Assembly (NCBI GenBank): GCA_020059465.1
Contig: JAGVBZ010000011.1
Coordinates: forward strand, 18,013 to 82,012
Direction: 5' to 3'
Length of the DNA stretch: 64,000 bases
From: Brevinematales bacterium
GTDB taxonomy: Bacteria; Spirochaetota; Brevinematia; Brevinematales; GWF1-51-8
The notes below the pieces were generated by a model. That model worked only from the letters and a program-made list of their open reading frames with translations. It had not been told where the DNA came from and did not search any database. Below are positions 8,726 through 15,931 of the stretch, one piece after another (the first letter of the stretch is position 1; every line of letters begins with the position of its first letter). The translations under genes were made by a program, and so were the position numbers.

Positions 8726-9174
8726 GGCTTCTGCTCTCCGGCGCGGAGATGGAACAAATCCGTGAGTACCTTTTCCGCGATACGGGCGAACGGATGATTA
8801 TCGCGCTATGCCGGAAGGCCGGATGGAGCACCTATCGCGCGGAGGAATGGTTCTACCCGTCGGAGCAGAACTACGCCCGCAGGAACGAGGCGGCGGTCAC
8901 ACTGCGCGCGGAGGCGGTATACCCGCTGATAAAAAAATTGCGCTCCGATCCGGGGCTTTCCTTTCTGCAGATACATTCCCATCCGCGCGGAGTCCCCGCC
9001 CGTTTTTCATCTGTCGATAATATCAATAACGGATTCAATACAATGGACGTCCGGGAATGGAATCCCCGCGCGGGGTTCTTCAGGATGGTGATGAGCGGGG
9101 ATGAGACAGCCGCGGAATATTTCGATTACCGTGCGGGCAGGTTCAGGCTGTTGACAATAAAAATCACAGGATAG
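8722..9174 (+). CDS. JAB/JAMM-family metalloprotease (deubiquitinase-like)
   Basis: A 150-residue single-domain protein. The zinc motif is complete: HSHP at residues 85-88, then SSVD at 96-99 (H85, H87 and D99 as ligands), with an upstream glutamate candidate at E23 (GERMIIALC). JAMM proteases cleave after the C-terminus of ubiquitin-like proteins, either to mature them or to remove them from targets. It overlaps the Ubl gene by 4 bp and is followed 5 bp later by the E1 gene. A role in processing the 71-aa Ubl, whose C-terminus extends past Gly69, is the natural reading. The length is typical of stand-alone prokaryotic JAB proteins. Confidence 0.85.
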   Translation: MRLLLSGAEMEQIREYLFRDTGERMIIALCRKAGWSTYRAEEWFYPSEQNYARRNEAAVTLRAEAVYPLIKKLRSDPGLSFLQIHSHPRGVPARFSSVDNINNGFNTMDVREWNPRAGFFRMVMSGDETAAEYFDYRAGRFRLLTIKITG

Positions 9175-9179
9175 GCAGG

Positions 9180-10370
9180 ATGGCGAAGATATTTTTAAGC
9201 CCCTCGCAGTTCCGCGCGATCCGGGAGATGTCCGGCGGGGTGATGGAGTTCCGCAGGTTCGGGGACACATATGTCCCGGATACCCCGTTTGCACGGGAGG
9301 CGGGAAGCGGGTATCCATCCGTACGCCTCGGACTGCGTTTCGCCGATCCCGTGGAATACAGCCTCGGCGCGGCGGACAGCGAAACGGACGCCCCGGTGTG
9401 GAATGTCCTGTTGAGCGATAGTCTGCGCGCGCTGATGGATAAGGGCGATACACGGGAACTGTTTCCCGCGATTGCGGAGGCGTCGAGGTTTTCCGGGGTA
9501 CGGATCGACTCGCTCGCGATGGCGGACGGGGATTCATATTATTCCGCGCCGCTCGGACGGACGATCGCCGGGTACGGGGACGCGCACCACCGCACCCTGC
9601 TCTGGCTCGGTTCCCGGAATTTCGACACGATACGGAGCGCGAGGCTCGGACTGATCGGCGCGGGCGGGCTGGGTTTTCCGTACGCGCTGTCGGCGGTCAG
9701 GCATGGGTTCACGAAGTTTACGATAGCCGACCCGGATATTATCGAGGAATCGAACCGCAACCGCCTGTTCGGGACATTGCCCGGCGACAACGGGAAGCCG
9801 AAGGCAAAAGTGCTGAAACGGGAACTGGAGTCGTTCTGGACGGGGATCGATGTGCGCGTACATAACGTACCGTTTTCCCCCGAAGTGTATGAAAGTTTCG
9901 TGGAATGTGATATCCTGATCGTCGGGGCGGATAACGATTACGCGCGGGTATCGGCGCAGCTTTTCGCGCTCCTTGCGCGGAAGCCGTTGTTCGATATGGG
10001 GAGCGGTATTTTTCTCGGCGGTACTCCCGGCGGGGAGCCTGTGCCGGATGAAATGGGAGGGCAGGTGCGCGCGTATCTCCCGGACGGGCCGTGCCTCGGA
10101 TGTATGGGGCTCGACCCTGCGCGTGCCGAGGACGATGAAGCCCGAGGGCGCGGTATCGAACGCGGGTATATTATCGGGACGGAGGTTACGCCGCCCGCAG
10201 TGGTGACTCTCAATTCTATCATAGCGTCGGTTTGTCTTTCGATGACGGTCGATTATCTGACGCGCGCCGGGGGATTGACGGTAAAACACCTCTGCTTCGA
10301 CCAGATCGGATATAGGCTTCGTACGATCGCGGAGGAACGGAAAAAATCATGCCCTATCTGTTCGATATAG
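9180..10370 (+). CDS. E1-like ubiquitin-activating enzyme (ThiF/MoeB family)
   Basis: A 396-residue protein with an N-terminal extension of about 150 residues and then an adenylation domain. The nucleotide loop is GAGGLG (160-165), the acidic residue is in ADPD (183-186), and the Arg-bearing SNRNR is at 191-195. KPKAK lies at 206-210 and GADNDYAR at 249-256. Two Cys pairs, CLGC (305-308) and CPIC at the very C-terminus (391-394), would bind structural zinc. I see no obvious catalytic cysteine in the crossover segment (TEVTPPAVVTLNSI), so it may only adenylate or use another residue. It would activate the Ubl encoded two genes upstream. The last gene of the operon. Confidence 0.85.
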   Translation: MAKIFLSPSQFRAIREMSGGVMEFRRFGDTYVPDTPFAREAGSGYPSVRLGLRFADPVEYSLGAADSETDAPVWNVLLSDSLRALMDKGDTRELFPAIAEASRFSGVRIDSLAMADGDSYYSAPLGRTIAGYGDAHHRTLLWLGSRNFDTIRSARLGLIGAGGLGFPYALSAVRHGFTKFTIADPDIIEESNRNRLFGTLPGDNGKPKAKVLKRELESFWTGIDVRVHNVPFSPEVYESFVECDILIVGADNDYARVSAQLFALLARKPLFDMGSGIFLGGTPGGEPVPDEMGGQVRAYLPDGPCLGCMGLDPARAEDDEARGRGIERGYIIGTEVTPPAVVTLNSIIASVCLSMTVDYLTRAGGLTVKHLCFDQIGYRLRTIAEERKKSCPICSI

Positions 10371-10448
10371 GGGATGCCCGCTTATCTTTTACCCCCTGTG
10401 ATACCGATGAAATCAGATAGGAAAGGTTCTTTTAAACCTGCCGGGGTA

Positions 10449-10477
10449 TTGGAAAAACCGGATTTATCGTTTATAAT
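10449..10477 (+). promoter_or_regulatory. Sigma-70 promoter for 10489 gene
   Basis: TTGGAA at 10449-10454 and TATAAT at 10472-10477 with a 17-bp spacer. The annotated ATG at 10489 is only 12 bp downstream, which makes an internal TTG start (10516) possible. Confidence 0.6.
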
Positions 10478-10488
10478 AATACGGATTA

Positions 10489-11397
10489 ATGAACGAATTT
10501 CAAGGACGGAATTTGAAAAAGTTGAGGGTACTGCGTATCTGCCTGCTGTTTGCGCCGATTCTTATGATTACGGGCTTTGCCCCGGCCGCCGAGATTACGC
10601 CGTTCGGGTATGTCGAGATTCCGCCTGTAGCGTATATCCTCAAACTTTATCAGTACCAGCCCGATCAGGCGGCGTTTTTCGATTTCGAACTGACGTACCG
10701 CGCCGAGACTCTTATACTGGATTTCGCGTCGAGCCTCACCCGGAATAAGAAAGCGCTCGATCATCCCTACGAATTTGTCATAGGGTTGTTCCTTATCCTT
10801 CAGCACGAATTGATTATTGAACCGAAGAGCAGCGAATATATGGAAGTGAATGTCGGGGTAATTACCGAGAAACAATTCGCTCTCCATCTGATTTATCTCC
10901 TGAAGGATCTCGAACGTCAGTATCCGTTCGATGTACAATCTTATCAGACCCATGAAAAAAAATTTATGGAGACCTATAAACTTACCCTGTCCGATATAAA
11001 CAATTATTGTCACGATATGATGATAGCGCAATTTCAGGATACGCTGAAACGAAATCCGGAGCTGACGAAAGAGGATTTAAAGGTGATTTTCGGATATGTG
11101 AACGGGCGTTCTGGAAAGGAGGCGGTATTCGACAGGGTGCTCGAGCTGAAGCAGGGCGCGAAGTCCAAGAAGACTCAGGCGGCTTATTCCCGGCTGTACG
11201 GGTTTGTCAGCGCAGTCGCTGATATGGCGATAGAGCTTTACTCGCATACAAGGACGCTTGCGTACCAGAATTTGGAGGAATTGGACTACTACCTCCTGCA
11301 GGAGACCGAGCGCGAGGAGCAGATCTCGTTCAGCGAAAAGAACGTGCTGCCGATTTCCGATAAGGATATGTACAGCCTGATAAAAATTTTAGATTAG
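10489..11397 (+). CDS. Exported protein of unknown function
   Basis: A 302-residue protein with an N-terminal signal sequence (hydrophobic core ICLLFAPILMITGFAPAAE, cleavage near residue 34). An alternative TTG start at 10516 would give a more usual signal peptide (LKKLRVLRICLLF). The rest is mainly helical and charged, with no membrane segment and no motif I recognise. It has its own promoter and is followed by a small membrane protein gene 9 bp downstream, so the two form a unit. Probable location is the periplasm. Confidence 0.65.
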   Translation: MNEFQGRNLKKLRVLRICLLFAPILMITGFAPAAEITPFGYVEIPPVAYILKLYQYQPDQAAFFDFELTYRAETLILDFASSLTRNKKALDHPYEFVIGLFLILQHELIIEPKSSEYMEVNVGVITEKQFALHLIYLLKDLERQYPFDVQSYQTHEKKFMETYKLTLSDINNYCHDMMIAQFQDTLKRNPELTKEDLKVIFGYVNGRSGKEAVFDRVLELKQGAKSKKTQAAYSRLYGFVSAVADMAIELYSHTRTLAYQNLEELDYYLLQETEREEQISFSEKNVLPISDKDMYSLIKILD

Positions 11398-11406
11398 CGG
11401 GAAGAA

Positions 11407-11811
11407 ATGGGGAATTCCGAAATAATTACGGAGGGAATGATGCGCAGGGAAATTTCGGTTCTGACGGGAGTGGTAGGCGCCGGTCTGGCAATACCGGTAT
11501 TCTGGTTCAGCGGGGGAGTCGGGGTGTTTCCCAACGGGATCGGGCTATTTTTAATCGATCTATCGCGGATCATCCTGTCCGCGATTGCCATAGCCTCCTT
11601 CGGGTTTGTAATTATTCTCTATGTGAAGGATATCAACCGTCTCGAAATATTTATGCAATGGTTTATCGCAGTGACCGGGCTTTTTCTGACTGTTTTCTGT
11701 ATCGCAGTAGAATTTAGTATCCAGCTTCTGCTCGGAGGGCTGCTTGTTCTCGCGAGCGGTGTAGTCCTGATGGATTTCATCCCGTCCAAGTCCCGTAAGA
11801 AACGCTACTGA
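11407..11811 (+). CDS. Small integral membrane protein, unknown function
   Basis: 134 residues with four likely membrane helices (about 19-35, 44-70, 82-100 and 104-125) and a basic cytoplasmic tail (SKSRKKRY). GGGAAGAA just upstream acts as ribosome site. It follows the exported protein at 10489 by 9 bp. No family recognised. Confidence 0.6.
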   Translation: MGNSEIITEGMMRREISVLTGVVGAGLAIPVFWFSGGVGVFPNGIGLFLIDLSRIILSAIAIASFGFVIILYVKDINRLEIFMQWFIAVTGLFLTVFCIAVEFSIQLLLGGLLVLASGVVLMDFIPSKSRKKRY

Positions 11812-12145
11812 AAAACGGAGCGGTTTCTGCAGCCTCAATCATGCCGGGATATTTCGGTTTCCTTTACATGCAATATGTTTCTTATATTATCAATCGCGCG
11901 GCAGTCGCAGGTTCCCCCGGATGGGTGGAAAGTGACGAACTGCAATTGTCGCCGCGAGGCCTGAGCCGAAGCAATCTATACTGCTATTATCATAGGAATA
12001 AAACAGAATGCTTCACCCGTGTCCGCCCAGCAGTAACATATAATAATCGAAAATCATTTTAGTCAGCAATCCCGATAGGTAATTTACAATTCAAGCAATA
12101 CAATCGGGGTGAGAGAAAAAAAACGTAAAAAAAACGGGGTCATCT
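11812..12145 (+). repeat. Non-coding stretch with dispersed GTCATTGCGAGG-type repeat
   Basis: No convincing gene. About 11947-12045 resembles the stretch at 40568-40655: both have GCGAGG, then TGAGCCGA, then GAATAAAACAG, then an AGCAG/GCAGCA-type core in the same order. This recalls the widespread bacterial repeat with a CATTGCGAGG..GAAGCAATC core. A GAAGCA/TGCTTC inverted pair (11968-11973, 12009-12014) lies in this copy. Confidence 0.45.
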
Positions 12146-12176
12146 TTGCTGTATATATAGTAGAACAGCAAGGAGG
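12146..12176 (+). promoter_or_regulatory. Inverted repeat over portal-gene leader and ribosome site
   Basis: TTGCTGT (12146-12152) and ACAGCAA (12165-12171) form a perfect 7-bp inverted repeat with a 12-bp AT-rich centre that looks like a -10 region. The right arm touches the GGAGG of the portal gene. It could be a repressor site or an RNA hairpin that hides the ribosome site. Confidence 0.5.
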
Positions 12177-12181
12177 ACATC

Positions 12182-13405
12182 ATGAATCCGATAACGGAAA
12201 AACCCGCAGGTAGGCCGTCGATAGCGGTTATCCCGAAGGGCTCTCTCACGGGCAATCCCGATATTCTTATGCATACTGGGAGCGAATTTGCGCAGTTTCC
12301 CAGCAGTCTTGCCTCGCGCCGCGCGGTAATGGGCATTTATGAGAAAATGATGCTCGATGACCGGATCAGCCAGGTGATGGGTGTGATAAACTCGTCGGTA
12401 CGGACACTCGGATGGTATGTCGAGAGCGACGATATCGATGCGGCGGATTTTGTACGCGACAACCTTACATCGCTCGAACTCGGACGGTTTATCGGCAATC
12501 TCCTTTCCGCGCGCGTCTACGGGTTTGCGGTGTTCGAGGAGGTGTGGAAGAACGAGAACGGACACTACCGGATCATGGAGGAACGGCTTCTTCCTGCGCG
12601 TAAGGTCGAGTTTGTCGCGGACGAATTCGCACAGCTTGTCTCGGTAAGGTATGACGGTATCGAGTATCCTGTGGAGTGGTTCCACGTTTTTACTTATCCC
12701 GATGTGCGCCCGGAGTCGTACCATTATGGAACATCCGAACTGAAGAAAATCTACCGCGAATGGTACACTAAGGATGCGCTGAAACGATATCGCAATATCG
12801 GGCTTGAGAACTATGCGTTCCCGATAGTGGTCGTGACCTTCGATGAAAACCGTTACCGCCCCGGCACTCCCGAATGGGATGCGCTTCAGGCGATGGTCGA
12901 GGGGATCAAGGACGACGCCCGGCTGACATTACCCGGAGCGCTCAGCCCTATCGACGGGTCGCTGATGCCGGGAGTGGAGGTGAAGTTCCTCGAGCCGCGT
13001 TACGCCGACGGCGGGTTCGAAGCGCTCGAGAAGGCGATATGGTCCGAGAATAAGGCGATCGCCCGGAACCTCGGGTTGCCCGACGACCTCGGGTTCACCG
13101 ATACCGCGGCGGGGAGTTACGCCAAGGCGCGTCAGGAATTCGACATGTTCTGGAAAACGGTGACCGATATTGCTGAGACGGTCGAGGCGAGTGTCCGGAA
13201 GGTAGTCGAAAGGCTCGCGCGGCATAACTTCCCGGACTCGAAAGTACGCTTCGGGTTCGAGGTGTCGCGCGATAAGGGGATCACCGCGCAGAAAGCGGAA
13301 GTGCTGAAGACTCTCGCAGATGCGGGGGTGACGCTCGACAAGGGCTTTACTGCGCGGTATCTGAATATCGGCGATACGGATATCTCGGCTATGCCTCCCG
13401 CATAG
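12182..13405 (+). CDS. Phage portal protein (DUF935/Mu gp29-like)
   Basis: A 407-residue protein with the look of the Mu gp29/DUF935 portal family. It has an N-terminal segment with DRISQVMGVINSSVRTLGW and then FEEVWKNENGHYRI. A central block reads WFHVFTYPDVRPESYHYGTS, followed by a C-terminal stretch with AIWSENKAIARNLGLPDDLG and SYAKARQEFDMFW. Portals form the dodecameric ring at the capsid vertex through which DNA is packaged. It has its own leader and terminator and lies 1.2 kb from the repressor, apart from the terminase genes (18.1-19.8 kb) that normally adjoin it. The last few codons (ISAMPPA, stop) are encoded inside a 47-bp tandem repeat, so the native C-terminus may have been replaced. 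Confidence 0.85.
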   Translation: MNPITEKPAGRPSIAVIPKGSLTGNPDILMHTGSEFAQFPSSLASRRAVMGIYEKMMLDDRISQVMGVINSSVRTLGWYVESDDIDAADFVRDNLTSLELGRFIGNLLSARVYGFAVFEEVWKNENGHYRIMEERLLPARKVEFVADEFAQLVSVRYDGIEYPVEWFHVFTYPDVRPESYHYGTSELKKIYREWYTKDALKRYRNIGLENYAFPIVVVTFDENRYRPGTPEWDALQAMVEGIKDDARLTLPGALSPIDGSLMPGVEVKFLEPRYADGGFEALEKAIWSENKAIARNLGLPDDLGFTDTAAGSYAKARQEFDMFWKTVTDIAETVEASVRKVVERLARHNFPDSKVRFGFEVSRDKGITAQKAEVLKTLADAGVTLDKGFTARYLNIGDTDISAMPPA

Positions 13406-13490
13406 CGGAAGGCAGGCTCGATACAAGTATCCCGGCTATGCCTCCCGCTTAGCGGAAGACATGCTCGATACAAGTATCCCGGCTACGTTC
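13381..13490 (+). repeat. 47-bp tandem repeat with palindromic core
   Basis: Two copies (13381-13427, 13428-13474) and the start of a third (13475-13490). Each holds a CCTCCCGC..GCGGAAG palindrome. The core is the reverse complement of the one inside the gene at 17029-17634. The portal stop codon lies in the first copy. Confidence 0.8.
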
Positions 13491-13501
13491 GATAATGGCA
13501 T

Positions 13502-13529
13502 CGGGGAGTGAAAACTCCCCGTAATTTTT
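13502..13529 (+). terminator. Rho-independent terminator after portal gene
   Basis: CGGGGAGT (13502-13509), GAAA loop, ACTCCCCG (13514-13521), then TAATTTTT. A strong hairpin that ends the portal transcript. Confidence 0.75.
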
Positions 13530-13603
13530 AGAACCTGAAATTAGAAAGACCGCCGGGAGCATACTGAAACGGATGAAGTAATGACCAATAGGGGGCGTTT
13601 TTG

Positions 13604-14545
13604 CTATTCCCCCGGGTCGAGAAATTCTTTTTCTAGCGGGATAAGTTGTCTTAGTGATTCACCGAATCCTTGGAGACCGGGGTAAATTGTAGATGCTGTT
13701 AATTCCATTCGTTTCAATTCCCGAAAAGAATCGATTACGAAATCATAAAACAAGCATAAGTGTATTTTAATAATGTGGCTCTTGGTTTCTTCTTTTGGAA
13801 TTCTTTCAATAACTTTACAAAGATTCATTTCCCAAGATTCATTAATATTAAAAGGGATTAGAAATAATCCCTGTTGGACCCGGAGTCTTTCGTTTAATTC
13901 GAGAGGATTGATAGGATATACTCCATATATATTTTTTTTATATATATCGTAATTATCAATTGATGTTGGGATTTTCTTGTCAAGCTGATTAATAATATTA
14001 TTTGTACTATTTTTCGCGGAATATTCCTTTATTTGCTTATCCAGCCACCTGCTTTCAATTGCCCAGATACATGCACATTCATTACAGTTATTCTTATCCA
14101 ATTTCTTTATATCTTTAAGGGCAAAAAGCAAGGCTATGTATATAGAATAATTAAAATCAAGTAGACGGGTTGGTACACTATAATGCTGCATGATTGAGAG
14201 CCAATGAATTAGATCATTCTGTTTAGGGATAAATTGATTATAATGCTGATACTCCCGCTGGAATTTGCGGATTAATCCCAATTCCTTATCGCGGTAATCT
14301 TCTTTTTTAATACCAAAACCTTTGAAGTAGCGTCTGAGCAAAGAATCTAGAGTCCAATCGTAGTGTTCCTGACCCCTATATATCCAAAGATTATTTCTCT
14401 CAGTATATTTATTTTCTTTTTCATTTGCATGCTGGAATTCATCTCGATATAGCGTACATAATCCATCCCAACTATGTACATACTTATGCGTTACTTTATC
14501 ATCAAGTCTTATTTCATCCTGAATAATTGTTTTTTTTAGAGGCAT
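13604..14545 (-). CDS. FRG-domain protein, probable accessory/defence cargo
   Basis: 313 residues from the ATG at 14545, chosen because GGGGGAT lies 6 bp upstream; an upstream ATG at 14569 is possible. The FRG domain is recognisable: LWIYRGQEHYDWTLDSLLRR near residue 55, then the conserved MQHYSVPTRLLDF near residue 124. FRG domains occur in phage and mobile-element proteins of unknown biochemical activity and in some anti-phage systems. The gene is markedly more AT-rich than its neighbours and has short lysine/isoleucine/asparagine runs, a sign of recent transfer. It lies downstream of the phage repressor on the same strand, a usual place for lysogen-expressed cargo. Possible role: superinfection exclusion (inference). 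Confidence 0.8.
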   Translation of the reverse strand: MPLKKTIIQDEIRLDDKVTHKYVHSWDGLCTLYRDEFQHANEKENKYTERNNLWIYRGQEHYDWTLDSLLRRYFKGFGIKKEDYRDKELGLIRKFQREYQHYNQFIPKQNDLIHWLSIMQHYSVPTRLLDFNYSIYIALLFALKDIKKLDKNNCNECACIWAIESRWLDKQIKEYSAKNSTNNIINQLDKKIPTSIDNYDIYKKNIYGVYPINPLELNERLRVQQGLFLIPFNINESWEMNLCKVIERIPKEETKSHIIKIHLCLFYDFVIDSFRELKRMELTASTIYPGLQGFGESLRQLIPLEKEFLDPGE

Positions 14546-14653
14546 AATATCCCCCTTTTGGTACGTCAATAATATATCGGATAGACGGCGATTATTAGTT
14601 TAATGTTTGTTTTATAGCTAAGAATTGATATAAGCGGTCTAGGTCTCTCCGGG

Positions 14654-15328
14654 TCAGAACCGTCGTATCTGGAAGATCACACGCCCGATGATCGAAAAAT
14701 CGTCGCCCTGGTCGCGGACTTCGCGCGGGGAGTACGACTGGTTATCGCTGACCACCTTGAGGGTGTCGAGTTTGAAGAGCAGACGCTTCACGAACAGTTC
14801 CTTGTCCCAGTTCACGAGGAAAATGCCGTTATTTCCGGTGGTGACCCCTTCCGCGACCGCGACATAATCGCCGTCCCACAGCGTCGGTTCCATACTATTC
14901 CCGCTGACCTCGACCAGCTTCACCCGCTGGGGGTCGTGGGGGTAGAGGAAGCGGCGCGAAATCGGGATAGTATCGATCACCTCGAGCTCGTTCAGGTTCT
15001 GCGCGCCGTGCCCCGCCGACGCCCTCACGTCGATCAGGTCGATCAGGAACATATCGCCGCCGGACGGCATATCCTCGATTATCTGCCCCGGCGCCGCTCC
15101 CGGCGCGAGGACACGCTCGCCGTCTCCTGTCAGAAGCCAGTTCAGGTTGATACCGAATACCGACGCGAGGATTTGCTGGATCTCCGGCGGAACTTTTCGC
15201 TGGCCGTTCTCATATTGGCTCAACGCGTTCTGCTTCACCCCCAGCCGCTCCGCGAAATCGTTCTGGTTCATACCGTACTCGTCGCGGACTATCCTTAACC
15301 GTTCGCCAATCCCTTCACCCGGTGCCAT
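14654..15328 (-). CDS. Phage repressor, XRE helix-turn-helix plus S24 peptidase (CI/LexA-like)
   Basis: 224 residues. The N-terminal helix-turn-helix (about 7-62) contains MNQNDFAERLGVKQNALSQY. The C-terminal S24 domain has the serine in GNSMEPTLWDGDYV (S145) and the lysine near K181 (LFVKRL). A cleavage site of the Ala-Gly type is present in ASAGHG (105-106), so it should self-cleave on RecA activation. It is transcribed away from the early operon, across a shared palindromic operator (15393-15414). It would keep the phage genes silent and respond to DNA damage. An intact, canonical repressor argues that this region is still regulated. Confidence 0.9.
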   Translation of the reverse strand: MAPGEGIGERLRIVRDEYGMNQNDFAERLGVKQNALSQYENGQRKVPPEIQQILASVFGINLNWLLTGDGERVLAPGAAPGQIIEDMPSGGDMFLIDLIDVRASAGHGAQNLNELEVIDTIPISRRFLYPHDPQRVKLVEVSGNSMEPTLWDGDYVAVAEGVTTGNNGIFLVNWDKELFVKRLLFKLDTLKVVSDNQSYSPREVRDQGDDFSIIGRVIFQIRRF

Positions 15329-15343
15329 AGGCCCTCCTGAAAA

Positions 15344-15358
15344 ATCTCATAATGAGAT
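15344..15358. promoter_or_regulatory. Secondary inverted repeat in repressor leader
   Basis: ATCTCAT-A-ATGAGAT, 7-bp arms around one base, between the repressor start and its promoter. Possible second operator. Confidence 0.5.
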
Positions 15359-15375
15359 ATTTTTTAACAAAATAC

Positions 15376-15404
15376 TTGACTAACTCTCCGTTCTGTGATA
15401 TAAT
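15376..15404 (+). promoter_or_regulatory. Early-operon promoter (sigma-70)
   Basis: TTGACT (15376-15381) and TATAAT (15399-15404), 17-bp spacer. The -10 box lies in the operator palindrome. Confidence 0.85.
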
Positions 15405-15414
15405 TATATCACAG
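15393..15414. promoter_or_regulatory. Perfect 22-bp operator palindrome shared by divergent promoters
   Basis: CTGTGATATAA and its exact reverse complement TTATATCACAG make a 22-bp perfect palindrome. Both strands present TATAAT in its centre, at the correct distance from a -35 box on each side. A repressor dimer here would block both directions. Confidence 0.85.
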
Positions 15415-15431
15415 TTAGCGATGATTGTCAA
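15403..15431 (-). promoter_or_regulatory. Repressor promoter (sigma-70)
   Basis: On the minus strand TTGACA (15431-15426) and TATAAT (15408-15403), 17-bp spacer, overlapping the early promoter's -10 box. Confidence 0.85.
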
Positions 15432-15495
15432 GCATTTTTGCGATATTTATTTCCTGCAAAGGAAATATATCACATTAACAGATAAGGAGGCGGCT

Positions 15496-15648
15496 ATGTG
15501 GGAATTGATTACGGATTTGGTGACACGTGTCAGGGAGCGTAAGGCGATGAGGCATTATGTACATCTCCGCGCGACACGGCGGGAAAAGAAAGAGCTTGCG
15601 GATTATAACCGCTGGCTTCGTGAAATGAAACTCAGGGAGGCTCAATAA
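15496..15648 (+). CDS. Small phage early protein, unknown function
   Basis: 50 residues from the ATG at 15496, which has AGGAGG 5-10 bp upstream; the frame is open further upstream but has no good start. Highly charged and helical (RVRERKAMRHYVHLRATRRE). It is the first gene after the early promoter, and its stop overlaps the next start (TAATGA). Such first-position small proteins are often regulators, but there is no motif to support a function. Confidence 0.55.
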   Translation: MWELITDLVTRVRERKAMRHYVHLRATRREKKELADYNRWLREMKLREAQ

Positions 15649-15917
15649 TGAAGAAGGAAAAAGAACGTATCCGTTACTATCTCAAGACACGGGTGCGCGG
15701 GTACTACAACCGCAAGACCCTCGACGATATTTCGTTCGCCCTGCAGATACCTCTGCATATCGTACGGGAATCCGTACGCGAACTGCGCGACGAAGGAATG
15801 CTGATCGCGTTCCTGAGCGGCCGCAACGTATGCTTATCGGAGAAGTTCGACGAGAATACCCGCGCCCAGGTGAACAGTACCCTGCGGAGGCTGGGGAGTT
15901 GGCTTCGGAGCGCGTAA
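15648..15917 (+). CDS. Winged-helix-like phage early protein
   Basis: 89 residues, basic. The middle (NRKTLDDISFALQIPLHIVR followed by ESVRELRDEGMLI) has the spacing of a winged helix-turn-helix with a recognition helix and wing, so it probably binds DNA. It starts at the stop codon of the preceding gene and is followed 14 bp later by the annealing-protein candidate. Perhaps an antirepressor or replication initiator; not identifiable further. Confidence 0.6.
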   Translation: MKKEKERIRYYLKTRVRGYYNRKTLDDISFALQIPLHIVRESVRELRDEGMLIAFLSGRNVCLSEKFDENTRAQVNSTLRRLGSWLRSA

Positions 15918-15931
15918 ACAAGGAGGAGACT

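Noticed and set aside
11841..12062. 73-aa frame on the plus strand
   Set aside because: No ribosome site, atypical composition, and it overlaps a dispersed non-coding repeat.
13132..13473. Minus-strand frame with repeated MYRACLPL..GRHSRD
   Set aside because: Translation of the 47-bp tandem repeat and the reverse of the portal gene.
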